DNA from: Candidatus Woesearchaeota archaeon
Lineage (GTDB): Archaea > Nanobdellota > Nanobdellia > Woesearchaeales > GW2011-AR4
NCBI GenBank assembly: GCA_016180235.1
Contig: JACPBQ010000003.1
Location: forward strand, 1-64,000
Reading direction: 5' to 3'
DNA: 64,000 nt
The notes under the pieces were generated by a model. That model worked only from the letters and a program-made list of their open reading frames with translations. It was not told the origin of the DNA and ran no database searches. The first letter of the stretch is position 1, and each line of letters opens with the position of its first letter. Positions 16,146 through 23,692 of the stretch are shown piece after piece. Made by a program: the position numbers and the translations under genes.

Positions 16146-17471
16146 TTAATTACCTTCTACATAGATTTCTTCGGTTAAAATGCCTCTTTTGTTAGGTTCC
16201 AGTTTTGCTATGACTTTGCCATAAGGGTTTACTATCTGGGTAATGCCCGTATTTGTTGCTCTTAAAACATACTTGCCGTTTTCCGCTGCATTTAGCCTTG
16301 AATACAAGCTCGAAAGATATAAGCCCCTTGAATTTTTTAATCTCTGGTTGTTTGCCAAGGATATCAGGAATTTGGCGCCATTTTGGGAATATTCTTTGCT
16401 TATGTGCCCTTGTGTCTCTTCATAGCACATCGTAATGCCGAATTTAATGTTGCCTACCTCGGAAATTCCAATTTTTTCTCCCGGCAAGGTCCATTTCTCA
16501 TATGGAAGCGGCTTTACTGATGCATAATCCCAAAAAAATGTCCCATTCGGCAAGAACAGCTTAGCAACGTTATTTTTGAGCCTTCTGTCACCATAGTACC
16601 CGTCATGCCATTTTAATGTGCCTAAAACAAGGTAAGAGCCTGATTCTTTTGCTAATTCAGATATTTTTGATGATAACTCTTCACTTTTTTCTATGTCAGC
16701 AGGGATAGAGTATTCCGGCCATATTATTATTGCAGGATTCTCCTTGGCTGCTTCTAATGTCAGCTCATGGTAAGCATCAAATATTGTCCCATTGGCATTG
16801 CTTATCCTCCAGTCCCAGCTTTCGTTAAAGTTTCCCTGTATCAAAGCCACTTTAAATGGCTCTCCCTTAGGCTGGGAAAAACTGCTGTATGCAAAAGAAT
16901 ACAGCAGCACTAAAGCCAAAATGGACCCGAATGCAATCAATCTTTTGTCCTTTTTAATCAAATAAAAGCATATCATTGAATTAATTAATACTATAAGGAA
17001 TGTTATTCCATGGCTGCCTATGGACCATATCAATGGGGCAAGCATCGGCTGGAACATGGCAAGATTGGCCCAATAGCTGTCCAGGAACGAGAATGAATAG
17101 GCAAACATTAAGAGGAGCCATAAAGCTGGCACTGCAAAGATATTCCAGGGGTATTTTATTTTTTTGATTGACAGTCTTGACAGTATAAGGAACAAGAACA
17201 GGAAAGAGGCTATAAGCAATACTCCAAAGAAGTAGGTCTTGTAATCATAGAACCTCACCCAGTGGAATATTGCTGCAGGGCATACGGCGGCAAAGATTAT
17301 CGAATAGGATGTTGCTGCCATTTTTTTTGAACTATATATCAGGAATAATATCGGCACCAAAGCAGCCCATATAAGGAAGTTGAGGTAGAAAATCGAGATT
17401 ATGAACAAAAAAACTGACAAAACCAGCAGGGGAATTCCCTTCTTTACCATAAAAAAAGAATTTGCAGCCAT
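16146..17471 (-). CDS. Apolipoprotein N-acyltransferase-like membrane protein (nitrilase domain)
   Basis: Residues 1-200 form several transmembrane helices; residues about 215-441 form a carbon-nitrogen hydrolase domain. The catalytic triad is visible: Glu in IIWPEYSIP near 250, Lys in PLPYEKWTLPGE near 325 and Cys in FGITMCYEET near 350. The order is that of bacterial Lnt, which N-acylates the lipid-modified cysteine of lipoproteins. Lnt is uncommon in archaea. A lipobox protein lies 3 kb away at 20471. A TATTTAAAT just upstream suggests the true start could be the ATG at 17450. Confidence 0.8.
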   Translation of the reverse strand: MAANSFFMVKKGIPLLVLSVFLFIISIFYLNFLIWAALVPILFLIYSSKKMAATSYSIIFAAVCPAAIFHWVRFYDYKTYFFGVLLIASFLFLFLILSRLSIKKIKYPWNIFAVPALWLLLMFAYSFSFLDSYWANLAMFQPMLAPLIWSIGSHGITFLIVLINSMICFYLIKKDKRLIAFGSILALVLLYSFAYSSFSQPKGEPFKVALIQGNFNESWDWRISNANGTIFDAYHELTLEAAKENPAIIIWPEYSIPADIEKSEELSSKISELAKESGSYLVLGTLKWHDGYYGDRRLKNNVAKLFLPNGTFFWDYASVKPLPYEKWTLPGEKIGISEVGNIKFGITMCYEETQGHISKEYSQNGAKFLISLANNQRLKNSRGLYLSSLYSRLNAAENGKYVLRATNTGITQIVNPYGKVIAKLEPNKRGILTEEIYVEGN

Positions 17472-17541
17472 AATTTAAATAGTTTCCCAAAAAGCTTTAT
17501 TGAATGGCAAAGATTAAATAAGCCAATAAAATTGCATTGTC

Positions 17542-18540
17542 ATGGAAATGAAAGGCTATAAGGATTATATCCTAAACAAGTCTGTTTCCGTTGTGCTGAC
17601 TGCCCTGATATTGCTTTTGATAAGCCTGAATGATAACCTGCAGGCACAATGGAGATTGTTAATAATAACTATAATAGTTTTCGGTCATGGTCATTTTATC
17701 ACAAGCTACATTTATCAGGTAAGGAGCTTGAGGAATAAGCTGCCAAGGAAAAGAAACATCTTGGCTTTTGTTTTTTTGCTTGCTTCGCTGTCGATTGCAC
17801 TGCTTTATGCCCGGTTCGGCCTTGGCTATAACGACCTTGCATTGGTATTCATAGGGGCTTATTTTCTGATTCATAATACCCTGAACGAGAGGACGATGTT
17901 TGTTAGCTGCTCGAAAAAAGAGAAGAACAGTTATCTCGTGGTATCTATTGTGATATTCTTGTTCTTATGGGTCTACTTTGGGTCTGTCGGGCATGACAGT
18001 TTTTCGTTTGCCCTGTCCGAAAGCATAGTCACTTTTGATAACATCAACAATATTATCCCTATTGATCTTTATGAAAATGTTGTCCCGGATTTTGTCTCCA
18101 TGTTGCCCTTGTTTTTGGGAGTGCTTTTGCTGGCATATTTCACCCTAAAGGAATTTAGGAATAGAAAAAGGATTTTGGCCATGTACTCCATTGCAGCTGT
18201 TTTTATTGTAATGGGAGCATTTAGCATGGCCGGGAATTTTCTTTATTTGATGGCTTTCATAATCATATACCATTATATCACCTGGTTCATCTATTTTTTA
18301 AAAAAGACCAGCCATGGGGGAGAGTTCTTGTATAGGACTAAGCCATATCTGGGAATGAATATTTTGGTATATTGTGCATTGATTGCAGTTTTTTATTTCG
18401 GAAATGTGTCCACGAGTGGGATAATATCGGGAATTTATTTCGTGTTCTTTTCATTGAATTATTTTGTGTTATGGGTATTTTTGCACATTACAAGCACCCT
18501 GATTAACGAGGAGCAGATTGCAAAAATCATGAGGTTTTGA
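17542..18540 (+). CDS. Polytopic membrane protein, paralogue 1
   Basis: A 332-residue protein with about nine hydrophobic helices and no recognised family. Two histidine-containing membrane motifs stand out, FGHGHFITSYIYQ near residue 51 and YHYITWFIYFLKK near 248, plus the cytoplasmic loop NERTMFVSCSKKEKNSY near 115. The conserved histidines suggest a metal or cofactor site. It is followed 3 nt later by a paralogue with the same motif order. Confidence 0.75.
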   Translation: MEMKGYKDYILNKSVSVVLTALILLLISLNDNLQAQWRLLIITIIVFGHGHFITSYIYQVRSLRNKLPRKRNILAFVFLLASLSIALLYARFGLGYNDLALVFIGAYFLIHNTLNERTMFVSCSKKEKNSYLVVSIVIFLFLWVYFGSVGHDSFSFALSESIVTFDNINNIIPIDLYENVVPDFVSMLPLFLGVLLLAYFTLKEFRNRKRILAMYSIAAVFIVMGAFSMAGNFLYLMAFIIIYHYITWFIYFLKKTSHGGEFLYRTKPYLGMNILVYCALIAVFYFGNVSTSGIISGIYFVFFSLNYFVLWVFLHITSTLINEEQIAKIMRF

Positions 18541-18543
18541 CAT

Positions 18544-19548
18544 ATGGGCATTTTCAATATGTATAAGGATTACATTGCCAATAAAGCAATCTCGCTATTG
18601 ATTACGGCTTCCATTTACTACCTTTCTGGCCTTTTCACTGCAGCTGGCATGCAATGGACTCTTTTGGTGATGGTGTATGTTTTCTTTGGCAATGGGCATC
18701 ATTTCACAAGCGCGATTTATCAGATCAAAAGCCTGAACAGGAAACTTCCGTCAATTAAAGGGAAGATGGCATATGCTTTTTTGGTGTTGGCTTCTTTCCT
18801 GCTGTTTGCTTACCTTAATTTTGCCTGGACTTTTGCTTTCGGGCTGACATTTATTGCCGTTTATTTCTTCATCCACCATATTTTTAACGAGAGGACGATG
18901 TTTGTTAGCTGCTCGAAAAAAGAGAAGAACAGCTACATCGTGACATTCTATGTCCTCTTCTTATTCTTCTGGATATTTTTCCCTACGATAAACAGCACAA
19001 GCTTCCAGTTTACCCTGGACAGGGCAGCATCCGTGATTACGTTCTCAGGCATGGCCGGAGGCGCTGATCTGGCAGCTCCTTCATACGCCATAGCAGGCAT
19101 ATTAAGCGCATCGTTTATGGCATTAGCCTTGGCCTTGCTCCTTGTTTATGCCTTTATGAATTATAACAACATAAGGATGATACTTTTCCTGACATCCCTT
19201 TTGGTTGTTTTCCTTGCCATCGGATATCTGCGGCTATTCAGTGAATTTATTGGTTTGGTCGGATTTTTGATAATTTACCATTACATAACCTGGTTTATTT
19301 ATTTCCTCACTAAAACCACGAAGTCAGGATATTACTTGAGGAGCAGAAAAGGATACTTGACAGTCAGCATTGTGATGCACCTGGTCCTCTTGATATTGTT
19401 AGTATTTGGCAACATGAGTGGGGGCTTTGCTGATACAATGTTCTTTTATGCATTGTTTTCGCTGCAATTCTTCGTGATATGGTCATTTCTTCATATCAGC
19501 AGCACTTTAATAAATGAAAAGCCGATAAATAGATTTCTTAAGTTCTAA
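18544..19548 (+). CDS. Polytopic membrane protein, paralogue 2
   Basis: A 334-residue tandem paralogue of the preceding gene, with the matching motifs FFGNGHHFTSAIYQ near residue 47, NERTMFVSCSKKEKNSY near 115, YHYITWFIYFL near 246 and a C-terminal HISSTLINE. The proteins differ in most positions, yet 47 nt of DNA encoding the central loop are identical in both (17884-17930 and 18886-18932). A heteromeric membrane complex is plausible. The end overlaps the convergent UbiA gene by 4 bp. Confidence 0.75.
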   Translation: MGIFNMYKDYIANKAISLLITASIYYLSGLFTAAGMQWTLLVMVYVFFGNGHHFTSAIYQIKSLNRKLPSIKGKMAYAFLVLASFLLFAYLNFAWTFAFGLTFIAVYFFIHHIFNERTMFVSCSKKEKNSYIVTFYVLFLFFWIFFPTINSTSFQFTLDRAASVITFSGMAGGADLAAPSYAIAGILSASFMALALALLLVYAFMNYNNIRMILFLTSLLVVFLAIGYLRLFSEFIGLVGFLIIYHYITWFIYFLTKTTKSGYYLRSRKGYLTVSIVMHLVLLILLVFGNMSGGFADTMFFYALFSLQFFVIWSFLHISSTLINEKPINRFLKF

Positions 19549-20360
19549 AGCAGAATTAAGTTAAGGATTGAGGCTATTATCCATATGAATATAACGGAAT
19601 GATAGTAAAAAATGCTCCAGGATTCTTTTGCAAGCATGGCAAACAGCCAGCATAGGATTGCAGCCCAGATAAAATAAACCGGGAAAGAGTATTTTAACAT
19701 CAGCAACAAAGAGACAAGGAGCAATATTGATATTATCGATTTCGCCCATTTTAATCCTAGCTGGTTTGGTATGGTCCTTATTCCTGACTTTTTGTCCCCC
19801 TTTATGTCTTTAATGTCCCAAAAGATTTCAACAGCAAATATTATCAGGAAGATCACTATAAAGTTGATTAGGTCAAAAAGCCTGAAGTTGCCCCTCAGTA
19901 TTATATGGGTTCCGACTATGACAGAAGACCAGACGATTGCCGAGCTGGTATTTTTGATAATGAAGACTTCCTTGAGCCGGATGCTTAGACCTCCTATCCT
20001 GATGCTTGAGCTGTAGGAGTAGCCCACAAAAGCTGCCGCAAGATATAGCATCAATAGCTCGATGTCAAAATAAATAAGATAAGGCATCGGCAGTAACAGG
20101 AAAATAATAGAGGCTGTTATTATTCGCCCGGAATATTTTCTGTCTGCTGCGTCTTTCTTTCTGTTTAACGAGTCCTCTTTGATATCTGTAGCCTTGTTGT
20201 ACAAATAGACAAAGGCTGTAAGAGAGGTGAGGGAAAGAGATATCAATATCAAATCCGACTCTGCATAATCCTTGAAAGACCTTAAGGTGAAGTAAAGTAT
20301 CAGGAAAAATGAGGCAAACAGATGTATCCTGTACTTAAGGATGCTGTTTATTGGATTCAT
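19545..20360 (-). CDS. UbiA-family prenyltransferase
   Basis: A 271-residue integral membrane prenyltransferase with seven to nine helices. The first Asp-rich motif is NKATDIKED near residue 55 (NxxxDxxxD) and the second is DIKDIKGDKKSGIRTIP near 182. Archaeal members attach geranylgeranyl groups to glycerol phosphates or quinones. Without a neighbouring lipid pathway the acceptor is open; digeranylgeranylglyceryl phosphate synthase is one candidate. Confidence 0.85.
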   Translation of the reverse strand: MNPINSILKYRIHLFASFFLILYFTLRSFKDYAESDLILISLSLTSLTAFVYLYNKATDIKEDSLNRKKDAADRKYSGRIITASIIFLLLPMPYLIYFDIELLMLYLAAAFVGYSYSSSIRIGGLSIRLKEVFIIKNTSSAIVWSSVIVGTHIILRGNFRLFDLINFIVIFLIIFAVEIFWDIKDIKGDKKSGIRTIPNQLGLKWAKSIISILLLVSLLLMLKYSFPVYFIWAAILCWLFAMLAKESWSIFYYHSVIFIWIIASILNLILL

Positions 20361-20437
20361 GGGCTTGTTAAAATAAGTTAATATAAAAACTTTAGCAGGA
20401 AATATATTATTAACTATTAAGTAGTTACAATAGAAAG

Positions 20438-20447
20438 ATTTATATAG
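20438..20447 (+). promoter_or_regulatory. TATA box of the lipobox protein gene
   Basis: ATTTATATAG ends 24 nt before the ATG at 20471 and decides that start over upstream GTG and ATG codons in the same frame. Confidence 0.55.
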
Positions 20448-20470
20448 TGGTAATAATCATATGTTGTATT

Positions 20471-20797
20471 ATGGGAAAAGTAACTATAATGTATAATACT
20501 AGAAGATTTGGATTAGCTGCTTTAGTATCGGCTTTAGCTCTAGCGCCGGGGTGTGCTTCAAAACCATCAGATTATATATTCTCATCCCCAACAACTTATT
20601 CTGAAGAACAAATAGCTAGGGATAGAGAAAGATGCGAGAAGCTTGCTAACGAAAAAGAGAATGTTTATACTCCAACATATCTCATTACAGCAGTTATAAC
20701 TCACTTAGGAGGCAACCCAAAATCTCAGAAATTTTTAGATAATAAGTTTGAAGAATGTATGAAGTCGCTTGGACATGAAGTTAGATATTTAAAGTAA
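20471..20797 (+). CDS. Small putative lipoprotein
   Basis: A 108-residue product with a basic N-terminus (NTRRFG), a hydrophobic stretch LAALVSALALAPG and a cysteine at the expected +1 position (LAPGC), a lipobox-like end of a signal peptide. The mature part is about 80 residues, charged, with two further cysteines (ERCEKL and EECMKS) that could form a disulfide. No family recognised. It is a candidate substrate for the Lnt-like enzyme at 16146. Confidence 0.65.
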   Translation: MGKVTIMYNTRRFGLAALVSALALAPGCASKPSDYIFSSPTTYSEEQIARDRERCEKLANEKENVYTPTYLITAVITHLGGNPKSQKFLDNKFEECMKSLGHEVRYLK

Positions 20798-20806
20798 AAA
20801 TTTCTA

Positions 20807-21418
20807 TCATTCTTTCGGAAGGAGTTTTATCTCGTAATAATTGTCTCTGATCCTGATTACTGCTTGCCTTACTTCATTTTGTTCGTCTATGCTTGAGCCA
20901 GCTGCTACCACATTTCCGGTTGCGCTTGAGTCTCCACTTTCGCTTCCGAAGCCTAACACGCCGCTTACCATCCCAACAATTCCCACCGCGCTGAAATCTG
21001 CTGGCGCAATCCCAGTAGCCGCTTCGACACCAGCACTAAGACCTGCATTTGCTGCTGCACTTGCTAGTCCACTAAGTCCAAAACCAGCTAAACCACTTAG
21101 GCCTGCGAGCCCAGCAATCCCGATACCTATGCCCATACTTGCAATACCAATTCCAATGCCTAAAGCTCCAGCCAAGCCATCTCCAAAAGATGGCCCTACG
21201 CTACCACTACTTGAAGAAGCTTCAGCAGCACCTGTAGGGCCAGAAGAACCTGCTTCAGCCGCAGCCGCCGCGGCATCAGCTGCATTGGCGAAACCACCTG
21301 GGTCAGCACCTATACCTCCACTACCACCACTACCACCATCACCTGCCTGGACAAAAACAAATAGGGAAATAAATACAATCAAGTATACCATAAATAACGC
21401 TGTTGGTTTTTTTCTCAT
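20807..21418 (-). CDS. Secreted Gly/Ala/Ser-rich protein
   Basis: The 203-residue product has an N-terminal signal sequence or anchor (residues 8-26, ending FVQAG), then a low-complexity region of Gly, Ala and Ser to about residue 170 with repeated GIGIGIA and GLAGLSGLAG blocks, and a short ordinary C-terminus (QAVIRIRDNYYEIKLLPKE). The hydrophobic Gly repeats could pass membranes or pack as fibres. Its ATG overlaps the stop of the upstream pilin-like gene by 4 bp, so the two are translated together. The opposite strand also has a long frame but lacks these features. Confidence 0.7.
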   Translation of the reverse strand: MRKKPTALFMVYLIVFISLFVFVQAGDGGSGGSGGIGADPGGFANAADAAAAAAEAGSSGPTGAAEASSSSGSVGPSFGDGLAGALGIGIGIASMGIGIGIAGLAGLSGLAGFGLSGLASAAANAGLSAGVEAATGIAPADFSAVGIVGMVSGVLGFGSESGDSSATGNVVAAGSSIDEQNEVRQAVIRIRDNYYEIKLLPKE

Positions 21419-22239
21419 CTTCCTATCCAGTCGTATTGAATGCCGAATGCCAATGGGAAATTATCATCAAGGACAAAATAATACGCAAAGTCCTCAAACT
21501 CTCTGGGCTCATTGCCGTATGTTTCATAAGGTCCTTTAGCTACTTCCTGCTGCAAAATTGTGATTTTGGCTTTTCTCGGCCTTGCCAAATCATAATCATC
21601 TATTAGCCCTTTAAGCGTATCTTCTGGAAACTCATTTAGCTCAATGCTGCTGTCAACCACTTTGTTGACAAAATCAATCATTTCGCCTATTTTGATGTTC
21701 TTTTTGTAGGTGAATCTTTCTAAATTTATCGCATCTTCTCCGTCGTATACTATTATGGGGAAAAAAAGGTTAAAAATTAGTAGTGAGTCTCCGACTTCAA
21801 CATCGAGCTCTGGTTTATCAAATTCTGTAGTCTGCGGGAAATCATCAAAATTCTGTATGCATCCATCAAGAAAAACATCGTCAAAATAAGTTTCAATGCC
21901 TGTTGCAATGCTGCCGCTTGAGAATTCGTAATTTTTTTGTATTCCTGGTGGGCCGTTTTTATCTATTGGTTTAGCTAGCTTATAAACTTTAGCGCTTTCA
22001 AATGCCCCTCCAGTCTCATAATTCCCTCCTTGGGCAAGCACTGCTCCCAAAGCTTCGTCAGATACCAGTTCAAGGCAGTCCTGCACATAATTCCTGACCT
22101 CAAATCCTGGAGTGGCCATTATTCTGTCTATCTGTATGATGTTCTGCTTTGCAGCATAAAAAACAAACGCAAAAGTAAAGAGCAGAATTAAGCCTATTAT
22201 AATGAAAACAGTCACCTGGGACCTCTTTTTGGTTTCCAT
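21415..22239 (-). CDS. Pilin-like N-terminally anchored surface protein
   Basis: A 274-residue protein starting KKRSQVTVFIIIGLILLF, the charged-then-hydrophobic start of archaeal class III (pilin-like) signal peptides. The rest is predicted extracytoplasmic, with cysteines at YVQDCLEL and LDGCIQN. I recognise this as a recurring DPANN family by its SQVTVFIIIG start but know no function. It is translationally coupled to the Gly-rich secreted protein, suggesting they act together at the surface. Confidence 0.7.
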   Translation of the reverse strand: METKKRSQVTVFIIIGLILLFTFAFVFYAAKQNIIQIDRIMATPGFEVRNYVQDCLELVSDEALGAVLAQGGNYETGGAFESAKVYKLAKPIDKNGPPGIQKNYEFSSGSIATGIETYFDDVFLDGCIQNFDDFPQTTEFDKPELDVEVGDSLLIFNLFFPIIVYDGEDAINLERFTYKKNIKIGEMIDFVNKVVDSSIELNEFPEDTLKGLIDDYDLARPRKAKITILQQEVAKGPYETYGNEPREFEDFAYYFVLDDNFPLAFGIQYDWIGR

Positions 22240-22314
22240 GCTATTTGTGACTCAGTTCTATAATAAGCATATATAATTTTTGCTAATTTGGCGTCAGTTA
22301 TTGGAGGAAAACAA

Positions 22315-22884
22315 TTACCTCTCAATAACCTTCACTTTATCTGTTAAATCAGCAATCCTGCTCGGCTTCCCTTCCTTGACGCCTTCATAAATTAAGAAAT
22401 CCGCTTTGCTCTTTATACCATTATCCAAATCTTCTAATGATGTCATAAAGCCCTCTCCGGAGATATTTACGGATGTGGACACTATCGGAATGTTGATTTC
22501 TTTCACAAAGCCGGAAAACCAGTGCTCTGGAATCCTTACGCCCAAAGTGTCCAAACCGGGAGCAACATTCTTTGCCACGCACTCTTTTTTTGTCTTTAAT
22601 ATCAACGTATAAGGTCCCGGCAATTTTTTTATCCATTCATTTGCATTAGCATTTATCCTGCAGTTGCCTGAAATCCATTCTTTTGAGGGCGCAATTACGG
22701 AAAAAGGGTTATTCCCTCTTTTCTTGATTTTTCTTATCCTTGCAACTGCTTCCTTGTTCATTGCATTGCATCCTATGCCGTAAATCGTATCAGTGGGATA
22801 GATGAAAACTATATTTTCTTCCTTTAGCTTCGTCCTTATGATATCTTTTTCCTGCTCGAACTCTTCCTTATTCAATATCCTCAT
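22315..22884 (-). CDS. L-threonylcarbamoyladenylate synthase (Sua5/YrdC)
   Basis: Makes threonylcarbamoyl-AMP for the t6A37 modification of ANN-decoding tRNAs. The 189-residue YrdC domain shows YPTDTIYGIGCNA near residue 29, KKRGNNPFSVI near 54, LPGPYTLILK near 88, LGVRIPEHWF near 113 and STSVNISGEG near 135. It lacks the C-terminal Sua5 extension, so it is the YrdC/TsaC type. The partner Kae1 is not in the window. Confidence 0.92.
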   Translation of the reverse strand: MRILNKEEFEQEKDIIRTKLKEENIVFIYPTDTIYGIGCNAMNKEAVARIRKIKKRGNNPFSVIAPSKEWISGNCRINANANEWIKKLPGPYTLILKTKKECVAKNVAPGLDTLGVRIPEHWFSGFVKEINIPIVSTSVNISGEGFMTSLEDLDNGIKSKADFLIYEGVKEGKPSRIADLTDKVKVIER

Positions 22885-22942
22885 GGAAAAAGCGAATTAG
22901 AAAGCGTATTTATACTTTGTGTTAATAAATTTTATAAAAAAA

Positions 22943-23059
22943 TTATAGGTTCCTGACGCTCTGCTCTCTTGCTCTCTGCCTCCACCAGAGCTCTTCCAGG
23001 AATTCTGCCTTCTTTTTGTAGTCTTCCCATTCCATGAATTCTTTTTTGCGGAAAAGCAT
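22943..23059 (-). CDS. Micro-ORF 3 of a small-protein operon (38 aa)
   Basis: A 38-residue charged, tryptophan-rich peptide (EELWWRQRAREQ) with a likely amphipathic helix. ATG follows the stop of micro-ORF 2 by 1 nt, so coupling is likely. Basic overall, unlike its acidic neighbour. No family known; the support is the tight, same-strand packing of three frames. Confidence 0.5.
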   Translation of the reverse strand: MLFRKKEFMEWEDYKKKAEFLEELWWRQRAREQSVRNL

Positions 23060-23060
23060 C

Positions 23061-23213
23061 TTAAGCCTCTAAATAACCGATCATGAATCCTTCTTCCCCT
23101 GTCGTAAGCTCGTCATCCTCGATAAGCCGCTCTATGACTTTCTCGGAGTAAATGCTGTCGTCATCCATGCTGTCTTCCTCATTTTCCCCGATATAAGCCT
23201 CTTTTTCTTCCAT
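23061..23213 (-). CDS. Micro-ORF 2 of a small-protein operon (50 aa)
   Basis: A 50-residue very acidic peptide (MEEKEAYIGENEEDSMDDD...). It begins 5 nt after the stop of micro-ORF 1, with GAGGTGA overlapping that stop as ribosome-binding site. Could neutralise the basic micro-ORF 3 product; this is speculation. Confidence 0.55.
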   Translation of the reverse strand: MEEKEAYIGENEEDSMDDDSIYSEKVIERLIEDDELTTGEEGFMIGYLEA

Positions 23214-23218
23214 CTTAT

Positions 23219-23338
23219 TCACCTCTTTTCCAGCAATTTTCCGCTGAACTGCAGGTCAAAGCTGTCCTGCTTTCTTAGCGTAAGCTCTTTTATCTGCCTG
23301 TAAAACAGCTCCTTTATTGTTTCGTTGCTTAAATCCAT
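23219..23338 (-). CDS. Micro-ORF 1 of a small-protein operon (39 aa)
   Basis: A 39-residue peptide beginning MDLSNETIKELFYRQIKEL, probably one helix. A strong Shine-Dalgarno, GAGGTGA, ends about 7 nt before the ATG. It is the first of three coupled small frames lying downstream of the interrupted tRNA gene on the same strand. Confidence 0.55.
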   Translation of the reverse strand: MDLSNETIKELFYRQIKELTLRKQDSFDLQFSGKLLEKR

Positions 23339-23374
23339 TTTTTATTCACCTCAACTATCGGATTGATTTGATCG

Positions 23375-23542
23375 CGCCGCGGCTGGGAGCACTGGGAAAT
23401 TCTCGGAATTTCCGGTGTGCCGAAAATCTCGGATTTTCCAGCATTTCATCCAAGAGGAAATCCATCAAAGGATTTGAACCCAGATACCATTGCTGGCAGG
23501 TGGGTTTCAAGCACCCGCAATACCGGATTATGCGACCGCGGC
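23375..23542 (-). tRNA. Class II (Ser-type) tRNA gene interrupted in the T-arm
   Basis: Minus strand: acceptor GCCGCGG (23536-23542) pairs perfectly with CCGCGGC (23376-23382); U8; D-arm with loop AATCCGGTA containing GG; long variable arm TGCCA-GCAA-TGGTA; T-stem CTGGG and loop TTCAAAT; discriminator G73 as in serine tRNAs. After the T-loop an 84-nt insert (23388-23471) precedes the 3' T-stem CCCAG. The anticodon arm is odd: GGTG/CACC enclose CTTGAAACC. Read as CT-TGA-AA it is tRNA-Ser(UGA); by strict counting it is GAA after a C-C mismatch. It is either a tRNA whose insert is removed or a pseudogene. Confidence 0.6.
23388..23471. repeat. Compound palindromic element C, inside the tRNA gene
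   Basis: On the plus strand: GGAAATTC/GAATTTCC (23395-23413, loop TCG), GAAAATC/GATTTTC (23422-23438, loop TCG) and AAATCC/GGATTT (23458-23475, loop ATCAAA), the last reaching into the T-loop. The linker GGTGTGCC before GAAAATC resembles GGTGTCCT before GAAAATCC in element A. The 84-nt length is set by the T-stem halves on each side. Confidence 0.8.
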
Positions 23543-23550
23543 ATGAAAAA

Positions 23551-23561
23551 GTTTATATACC
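23551..23561 (+). promoter_or_regulatory. TATA-like box between the tRNA gene and tRNA-like fragment
   Basis: GTTTATATACC reads as a TATA box on both strands. On the minus strand it is only about 9 nt from the tRNA 5' end, too close to start transcription there. On the plus strand it would start a transcript near 23582, covering the tRNA-like fragment and its T-tract. Confidence 0.4.
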
Positions 23562-23583
23562 TGTATTGATTATGATGTTTTTA

Positions 23584-23622
23584 GGGTTTCACGCATCCGC
23601 TCTACCGGATTGAGCGGCCTTT
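23584..23622 (-). pseudogene. tRNA-like fragment (D-arm and anticodon-arm copy)
   Basis: The minus strand has D-arm GCTC-AATCCGGTA-GAGC followed by GGATGCGTGAAACCC. This aligns with GCAT-AATCCGGTA-TTGC-GGGTGCTTGAAACCC of the neighbouring class II tRNA, including an identical 9-nt D-loop. No acceptor or T-arm is present; an A-tract replaces the 5' acceptor. It looks like a partial duplicate or tRNA remnant. On the plus strand the same hairpin (CCGCTC/GAGCGG) followed by T-runs could end transcripts. Confidence 0.5.
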
Positions 23623-23666
23623 TTTATTTTTTTAAACTCATATTGAGCTTTCAACTCTTTGTATAG

Positions 23667-23692
23667 GCCGCTGTGCGGCTTTTTCTTTTTTT
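23667..23692 (+). terminator. GC hairpin plus T-tract
   Basis: GCCGC-TGT-GCGGC is followed by TTTTTCTTTTTTTT, the form of an intrinsic terminator on the plus strand. From here to 23955 there is no supported gene; 23731-23776 can pair as GGCAGGG with CCCTGCC, a second structured stretch of unknown role. Confidence 0.5.

Noticed and set aside
20841-21539. 232-residue plus-strand ORF
   Set aside because: Shadow of the Gly/Ala-rich gene; the minus-strand frame has a signal peptide and ATGA coupling.
23551-23560. TATA box as the promoter of the interrupted tRNA
   Set aside because: On the tRNA strand it lies about 9 nt from the 5' end, too close for the usual 25-nt spacing.
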